Shown here piece by piece: positions 59,111-64,000 of a stretch of DNA of 64,000 nucleotides; the first letter of the stretch is position 1, and the number at the start of each line of letters is the position of its first letter. Both the position numbers and the translations under genes were made by a program. Below the pieces are notes generated by a model. That model was given only the letters and a program-made list of their open reading frames with translations, was not told the origin of the DNA and ran no database searches. This DNA is from Bacillota bacterium (GTDB lineage Bacteria; Bacillota; Clostridia; Acetivibrionales; DSM-1351). The DNA lies in the NCBI GenBank assembly GCA_023400235.1, contig JAEXFI010000045.1:124001-188000 (forward strand), read 5' to 3'.

Positions 59111-59238
59111 AACGTCCTTGGAGTATATACATGATATAATTTATCTAGCTTTGAAATTTGCAGGATTTGCACTAAAGACTTAAGCTCTGTAAAATGTAAA
59201 ATATATTTATAAAATTTATTATTTTTTGTGAGGTTAAT

Positions 59239-59757
59239 TTGAAAAAAATAAAACTTAGACATTCTTTAATTATAATTGTAATATGCTTTACTATTTTGAT
59301 AATTTCGATTTCTTTTTCAGGCTTATTAAATTCAATAAGAAGTAATTACCCCGAGGTAACTGCATGTATTGAATTGAGAGATGTTACAGAGGAAGAATAT
59401 GATGCAAATTCTCTTGCAGAATATAGCATTCAAAATCTTAAAATTCTTTATGCAGATATTCGTGTAAAGAATTCAAAACATTGCAAAAAGAGGGATATAC
59501 AAATACCTGAGCTTAATGTAATTGATGGTTTTGACAGGGTTAGGTCCATAAAGGGCGGCAGTAGTGAAACTAATAATCTTTATAAGGATAACAATGCGCA
59601 AGCTATGAAGTATGTGATATTTGATTCAACCGGATTGACAATAAATGATATAAAAAGGATATATCAGGATGAATTTATAGCAGTAAACATAACAACAAGA
59701 AAAGGTAAGGATATATCTAGAAGTTACAATGTGGGAGAAATGTTAAAAGAGAAGTAA
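59239..59757 (+). CDS. Membrane-anchored hypothetical protein
   Basis: 172 aa, TTG start with GAGG upstream. Residues 10-32 are a hydrophobic anchor, the rest is soluble with a Cys (HCKKRD) and mixed alpha/beta. I do not recognise the family. Follows the serine hydrolase by 128 bp. Confidence 0.7.
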   Translation: MKKIKLRHSLIIIVICFTILIISISFSGLLNSIRSNYPEVTACIELRDVTEEEYDANSLAEYSIQNLKILYADIRVKNSKHCKKRDIQIPELNVIDGFDRVRSIKGGSSETNNLYKDNNAQAMKYVIFDSTGLTINDIKRIYQDEFIAVNITTRKGKDISRSYNVGEMLKEK

Positions 59758-59878
59758 TAGTTTGAAAAATACTTCCATATGGTGATAGTTGATATTTTAT
59801 ATTTCTGCTGTAGCCTGGGTGAAATGGAGATTTGCCTGGAAGTTGCATAAGCTTATCTATAGCGAAAGACTTGATATA

Positions 59879-59920
59879 AAAAGATTTCGGGAAAACCGGG
59901 GTCTTTTTTTGTTTATTTTT
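59879..59920 (+). terminator. Terminator before the giant secreted protein gene
   Basis: AAGATTTCGG and CCGGGGTCTT form a stem with a short GAAAA loop followed by TTTTTTTG. The gap 59758-60031 otherwise holds an AT-rich promoter region with no named element. Confidence 0.8.
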
Positions 59921-60031
59921 TGTTTATCTTAATTATGTAAAATAAAAAATATATGCCTTATGTTGCGCAGATGTGGATGAATTCACAACAGAAAAAAAAT
60001 TGAACTAAAAACGGAGAAAGGGAGCGTAAGG

Positions 60032-63000
60032 ATGAAAAAACAGAGAAATAGTTTTAGAAAAATCATAGGGGCAGTGCTAGTGTTCGCAATACTTTCAGGC
60101 ATGGTGCCCGGCTGGGGGCCGGCAGCAAACGCGGCACATGCTGAAGGAAATTTGCCTGTCATTGAAGGACAAGCGCCGACAAACGGTGAAGGGGGAGCGG
60201 AAGAGCCTGGTGAGTCCCGGATTGAAACAAATGCTGACGGTATAGTTCCACTGAATCTGGATATAGAGAACTTAACCCTTAAGAGCTACTCCATAGAGCC
60301 CGTCAGCGACCAAATGCTGGAGCTTTTGAACCAGGGATATCCCATCGATTCACCTCCCACCAGAACCATTACTATAACAAATAATGGTGCAGAAAGTCTG
60401 TCAAATCTGTCGGTGGCACTTGACAAGGGTTGGAATAGCAGGTTTAAAATCACTAAAGCTCCTGCAGCCTCATTGAATAGCGGAGAGTCCATAACCTTTG
60501 ATATAAAGCCCATAGACGGAATTTCAGCAGGAATCTATGCTGAAAACATAATAATATCGGCTGAAAACATGACAGCCGTAAAGTTCCGTGTAATCCAGCC
60601 TGTAGCTTATCCCCAGATGATGGTTATGCCAATTACAGGGGTACTTTTGACGGGAATGGCAGTACCGGCAGGCGGCGAGAAACCTACAGAAATATACGAC
60701 TTATCAGTACCGGGAAATGTGGGAAGCTATTTTTTATCAGGTCTTACGTGGAAAAATGCTGACGGAGCTCCGCCTACCTTAACTGATGACGGAAAGTTCA
60801 TGGAGGGTCTGGCCTACAAAGCGGAAATAGAACTTACATCGGCTCCAATTAATAAGTTTCAGACGGCTAACCAGATAGTTATGATTGATAAAGGAATGTC
60901 AGGAGCTCCAACCATGAGCGGAGGAGATGCGCCAGGAAACAAGCTGACATTTACAGTGACCTTTGGTGATTCCGGCATAAGTGAGGATTGGGCCGAGGTG
61001 GGAACAGGAACACTTGTGACTAACCAAATGACGTATCCTTCATTATTCATGGATGGAGATACTCCCTATATAGCATATACAAACGTTCCTCCTTTTGATC
61101 CTAATTTTCCTATTGAGCCTCATGTGGATTATTATGCGGGAATGGTGAAAAAATTCAACGGACATGCCTGGGTAGAGGTTGGAGGAAGGAAATATACCGC
61201 TGATAAAGACGAGGCAGTGTATACCTCCTTGTATGTATACGATGGTATTCCTTATGTGTCCTATGTAGAGCAAAATCCTTATAACAACACGAGTGTGATT
61301 AAGGTAAAGAAATACGATGCCACAAAAGACGAATGGACGCTTTTGGGGGATGAACTGAATAATGGCACAGGGATATTTACATCCATATATGTGGATGAAG
61401 GAGTCCCGTATTTGGCATACATGTTGCTTGATATAGTGAACAACGTCAGCATCAATAAAATCGTGGTAAAGAAATATGAGGATGGGAAATGGGAAGATAT
61501 AGGGATTGCGGGAAGCGATGCTGTTCACTGTAACGCAGGCGTTACGCTATTTGTATCCGAGGGAGTTCCCTATGTCTCCTATGCAATATTTATGAACCTT
61601 GTGGATTCCAAGGTAGACCTTGTGGTGAAGAAGTATGAGAGCGACAGTTGGAAAGAGCTGGGGAGAAAGGAAATAGAGGGGCAAGAACCGGAAAGGACAA
61701 AATTTACCTCCCCCTTGCAGCGACCTGTGTCCTTATATGTGGACAGTGGTATAAAAGATGTAGATGATGACACCGTTTATGTGGCATATTCTAATGCAAA
61801 TGTAAATCCAATTACTGAGCATTATAAGGCTGTAGTAATGAAGTATAAAGATGGCGTTTGGGGACAGCTGGGTGGTGCCGTGTCCAACGAGGACGGACTA
61901 TCACCTTCTCTGTATGGATATGACGGAACTCTTTATGTTACATATTCGGGAGATTATCCGTTGATGCTCCATGTAAAGAAGTATGAGGACGGCAGCTGGA
62001 AGCCGGTAGGGGAAGGCGGAGTTGCAGAGAAGTCAGCTATGGCTGCTATGTCTATGCATGAAGGAATCCCCCACGTGGTATATATTTACGGGAATGCACA
62101 GGCATCGTCAGGTACGGTAAAGAAGTATCAGCCCACAGCATTGCCCACTTATGCAATAGCACCCATTGGAAGCCAAACCCTGGAACCATTGACAGCAGGA
62201 TATGTGAATGGCACGCAGCAGACCAAGACCATTACAGTGACAAAAACTGGTACAGAGGATTTGGAAAACCTGTCTTCGTCAGTCAGCGGAGGAGCAAGCA
62301 GCAGCTTTGCAATTACCCAGCCTCTTATAACCACATTAGATAGTGGTTCAACCGCCACCACCTTTACGGTAAAAGCTAAGGATGGACTGGATGCAGGAAC
62401 CTATAATGAAACTGTGACCATATCGGCGGAGAATATGATGCCGGTAACCTTCCAGGTAACTCAGCAGGTAAATGCAGGCGTACCTGGCGCACCCACCGGA
62501 GTGTCGGCTGCTACAACAGGCAGCGGAATAGCCACCGTCACCTTCACACCGCCTGTAACCAACGGAGGCAGCCCTATCACCGGGTATGTGGCGACATCAA
62601 GTCCGGGAGGAATAACGGCAACGGCAGGAGCAAGCCCTATCACTGTAACAGGTTTGACAGACGGGACAAGCTACACCTTTACTGTAAAAGCCGTAAATGC
62701 AATTGGAAACAGTGCTGAATCAACACCTTCCAATGTCATAATCGCCGGAGAAAGTGACTCCGACTGGGTATTGGTAGGGAGTAAAGGGTTCTCGGCAGGA
62801 GATGCAAGGCAAATGATGCTGGTTGTGGATCATGGAACGCCTTATTTATCCTATGTGGACGCCAATTACAGCGATAAGGCAACTGTTATGAGCTACGACG
62901 GTGAGAACTGGGCGACTGTGGGTACTGCGGGATTCTCGGATAGTTCTGTGGGATTTACATCACTGCGCGTAGATAATGGTGTGCCCTATGTGGCCTATCA

Positions 63001-64000
63001 GGATGCTACTGGTTCTTTATACAGGGCTACAGTCATGAAGTATGAGGGAGGCAGCTGGGAGCCGGTAGGAAATAAGGGGTTTTCAGCAGGAAGTGCATCA
63101 AATACCTCATTATATATATATGACGGAGTGCCCTATGTAGCCTATAAAGATGGGTATCACTCCGGTGCAGTCACGGTAATGATGTATGATGGGGATAGCT
63201 GGAAGCCGGTAGGAAATGCGGGATTTTCAGGAATTTCCTCGATGTTTACATCCTTGTACATTGACGGAGGGGTCCCCTATGTGGCCTTCTCAGATGGTTC
63301 AGCCAGCGGCAGGGCGACAGTGATGAAGTATAATGGAAGCCAATGGATCACAGTGGGAAATACAGGCTTTTCCGCCGGGTTCGCGCAGTATACTTCCTTA
63401 TATGTGGACAATGGGGTGCCGTATGTCGTCTATATAGATAGTGGAAATAACAGCAAGGCAACGGTAATGCGATATAATGGCAATACATGGGAGACGGTGG
63501 GAAATGCGGGCTTTTCCACCAGCTACATAAGTTATCCCTCCTTATACATGAATGATGGGGTGCCTTATGTAGCCTACATAGATAGTGCAAGCAGCGGCAA
63601 GGCAACAGTAATGAAGTATAATGGGATTTCATGGGAGCCGGTAGGGCAAGCGGGACTTTCGCATGGAGCAGCAGGCTATACTTCCTTGTATATTGATGAC
63701 GGAAAGATTTATGTGGCTTATGAGGATGGTACAGAGTACGGCAAGGCTACGGTGATGCGATACAGAAACTATAATATAGCTGCCATCGGCAGTCAGAACA
63801 TCCCTGCCTTGACGGAGGGATATGGCTCCGGTACACAGACAAGTAAGAGCATTACAGTGACAAATACCGGTACCGAGAACTTATCAAACCTGTCGGTATC
63901 ATTAAATACGGGAGAAAATAGCGCATTTGAAATTGCACAGTTACCTGGCGTATCTTTGAATAGCGGAGCAACCACAACTTTCACGGTAAGAGCCAAGGAC
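60032..64000 (+). CDS. Giant secreted protein with two seven-bladed beta-propellers (partial)
   Basis: The frame is open from ATG 60032 (GGGAGCGTAAGG upstream) to the window end, at least 1,323 residues. Residues 1-~36 are a signal peptide. About 85-190 is an Ig-like domain (SYSIEPVSDQML, NNGAESLSNLSV, LNSGES). It recurs near 710-815 (YAIAPIGSQTLEP) and after ~1247 (YNIAAIGSQNIPA). About 318-700 holds seven ~50-residue blades each opening W-x-x-(V/L/I)-G and containing PYVSY or similar. About 820-905 is an Fn3 domain (GAPTGVSAATTGSG). About 908-1246 holds a second set of seven blades (W-x-x-VG-x-x-GFS, SLYxDNGVPYVAY, ATVMKYxG). Function unknown; likely a cell-surface or secreted binding protein. 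Confidence 0.85.
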   Translation, partial: MKKQRNSFRKIIGAVLVFAILSGMVPGWGPAANAAHAEGNLPVIEGQAPTNGEGGAEEPGESRIETNADGIVPLNLDIENLTLKSYSIEPVSDQMLELLNQGYPIDSPPTRTITITNNGAESLSNLSVALDKGWNSRFKITKAPAASLNSGESITFDIKPIDGISAGIYAENIIISAENMTAVKFRVIQPVAYPQMMVMPITGVLLTGMAVPAGGEKPTEIYDLSVPGNVGSYFLSGLTWKNADGAPPTLTDDGKFMEGLAYKAEIELTSAPINKFQTANQIVMIDKGMSGAPTMSGGDAPGNKLTFTVTFGDSGISEDWAEVGTGTLVTNQMTYPSLFMDGDTPYIAYTNVPPFDPNFPIEPHVDYYAGMVKKFNGHAWVEVGGRKYTADKDEAVYTSLYVYDGIPYVSYVEQNPYNNTSVIKVKKYDATKDEWTLLGDELNNGTGIFTSIYVDEGVPYLAYMLLDIVNNVSINKIVVKKYEDGKWEDIGIAGSDAVHCNAGVTLFVSEGVPYVSYAIFMNLVDSKVDLVVKKYESDSWKELGRKEIEGQEPERTKFTSPLQRPVSLYVDSGIKDVDDDTVYVAYSNANVNPITEHYKAVVMKYKDGVWGQLGGAVSNEDGLSPSLYGYDGTLYVTYSGDYPLMLHVKKYEDGSWKPVGEGGVAEKSAMAAMSMHEGIPHVVYIYGNAQASSGTVKKYQPTALPTYAIAPIGSQTLEPLTAGYVNGTQQTKTITVTKTGTEDLENLSSSVSGGASSSFAITQPLITTLDSGSTATTFTVKAKDGLDAGTYNETVTISAENMMPVTFQVTQQVNAGVPGAPTGVSAATTGSGIATVTFTPPVTNGGSPITGYVATSSPGGITATAGASPITVTGLTDGTSYTFTVKAVNAIGNSAESTPSNVIIAGESDSDWVLVGSKGFSAGDARQMMLVVDHGTPYLSYVDANYSDKATVMSYDGENWATVGTAGFSDSSVGFTSLRVDNGVPYVAYQDATGSLYRATVMKYEGGSWEPVGNKGFSAGSASNTSLYIYDGVPYVAYKDGYHSGAVTVMMYDGDSWKPVGNAGFSGISSMFTSLYIDGGVPYVAFSDGSASGRATVMKYNGSQWITVGNTGFSAGFAQYTSLYVDNGVPYVVYIDSGNNSKATVMRYNGNTWETVGNAGFSTSYISYPSLYMNDGVPYVAYIDSASSGKATVMKYNGISWEPVGQAGLSHGAAGYTSLYIDDGKIYVAYEDGTEYGKATVMRYRNYNIAAIGSQNIPALTEGYGSGTQTSKSITVTNTGTENLSNLSVSLNTGENSAFEIAQLPGVSLNSGATTTFTVRAKD

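Noticed and set aside
60286..63996. Several minus-strand open frames beneath the giant secreted protein
   Set aside because: They run antisense to a continuous plus-strand frame with domain structure; they have no ribosome binding sites or family matches and arise from its repetitive codon pattern.
1..64000. tRNA or rRNA genes, CRISPR arrays, prophage or complete transposons
   Set aside because: I scanned for acceptor-stem/CCA patterns, regularly spaced repeats and transposase motifs and saw none; small or divergent cases could be missed by eye.

Overview
The window comes from a mesophilic, anaerobic, cellulosome-forming clostridium of the Ruminiclostridium (Clostridium cellulolyticum / papyrosolvens / josui) type. 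Three secreted plant-cell-wall enzymes (a PL11 rhamnogalacturonan lyase tail, a GH5 endoglucanase and a GH11 xylanase) end in two-repeat type I dockerins. Base composition is moderately AT-rich, ribosome binding sites are strong GGAGG types, and metabolism looks anaerobic: APS reductase, a ferredoxin-type sulfite reductase, a disulfide reductase lacking NADPH motifs, and C5-pathway tetrapyrrole synthesis. Species is inferred, not proven.

Layout. 1-1968: two cellulosomal enzymes. 2292-16386: one long sulfur-assimilation region: sulfate ABC importer (sbp-cysT-cysW-cysA), a ROK-family regulator, APS reductase and ATP sulfurylase (cysH-cysD-cysN), then a protein-thiocarboxylate module (ThiS-like carrier with a masked C-terminus, E1-like activating enzyme, JAMM protease, siroheme sulfite reductase, TusA, MetY) and a thioredoxin-reductase-like flavoprotein. 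16450-23645: tetrapyrrole genes hemA, sirC-like, hemC, cobA-hemD, hemB, hemL, which make the siroheme that the sulfite reductase needs. 23813-27152: a SigY-like ECF sigma operon with an ABC exporter. 27279-28994: CsoR, glutaredoxin and ModD. 29215-32097: a secreted CotH-type protein and the xylanase. 32280-36669: a two-gene GAF-sensor / receiver-kinase system. 36793-40514: MarR with an MFS pump, and a CorA-like protein. 40626-44387: a secreted protein (minus strand), a small ORF, a second CsoR and a heavy-metal P-type ATPase. 44636-50643: an Rrf2 regulator and an AvrD-family small-molecule cluster (AvrD, P-loop kinase, Old Yellow Enzyme, MFS exporter) followed by a flavodoxin-like reductase. 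50684-59757: mixed accessory genes, including a nonsense-mutated acetyltransferase, a deletion remnant, a MerR regulator with an ABC exporter, and a serine hydrolase. 60032-64000: the start of a giant secreted protein with two predicted seven-bladed beta-propellers, cut off by the window end.

The most unusual signals are these. (1) Conserved ~100-nt 5' leaders end exactly at the start codons of the sulfite reductase and hemB (pair A) and of hemA and a flavodoxin-like reductase (pair B); a weaker relative precedes hemC. Pair A contains two mutually exclusive helices, one of which covers the translation start, so it looks like a tetrapyrrole- or sulfur-linked switch. (2) An AvrD-family cluster suggests an undescribed butyrolactone or syringolide-like small molecule in a clostridium. 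(3) A sulfur carrier whose Gly-Gly is hidden by a nine-residue tail sits beside a JAMM protease and MetY. (4) A response-regulator receiver is fused to an aminoglycoside-phosphotransferase-like kinase, next to a multi-GAF degenerate histidine kinase.
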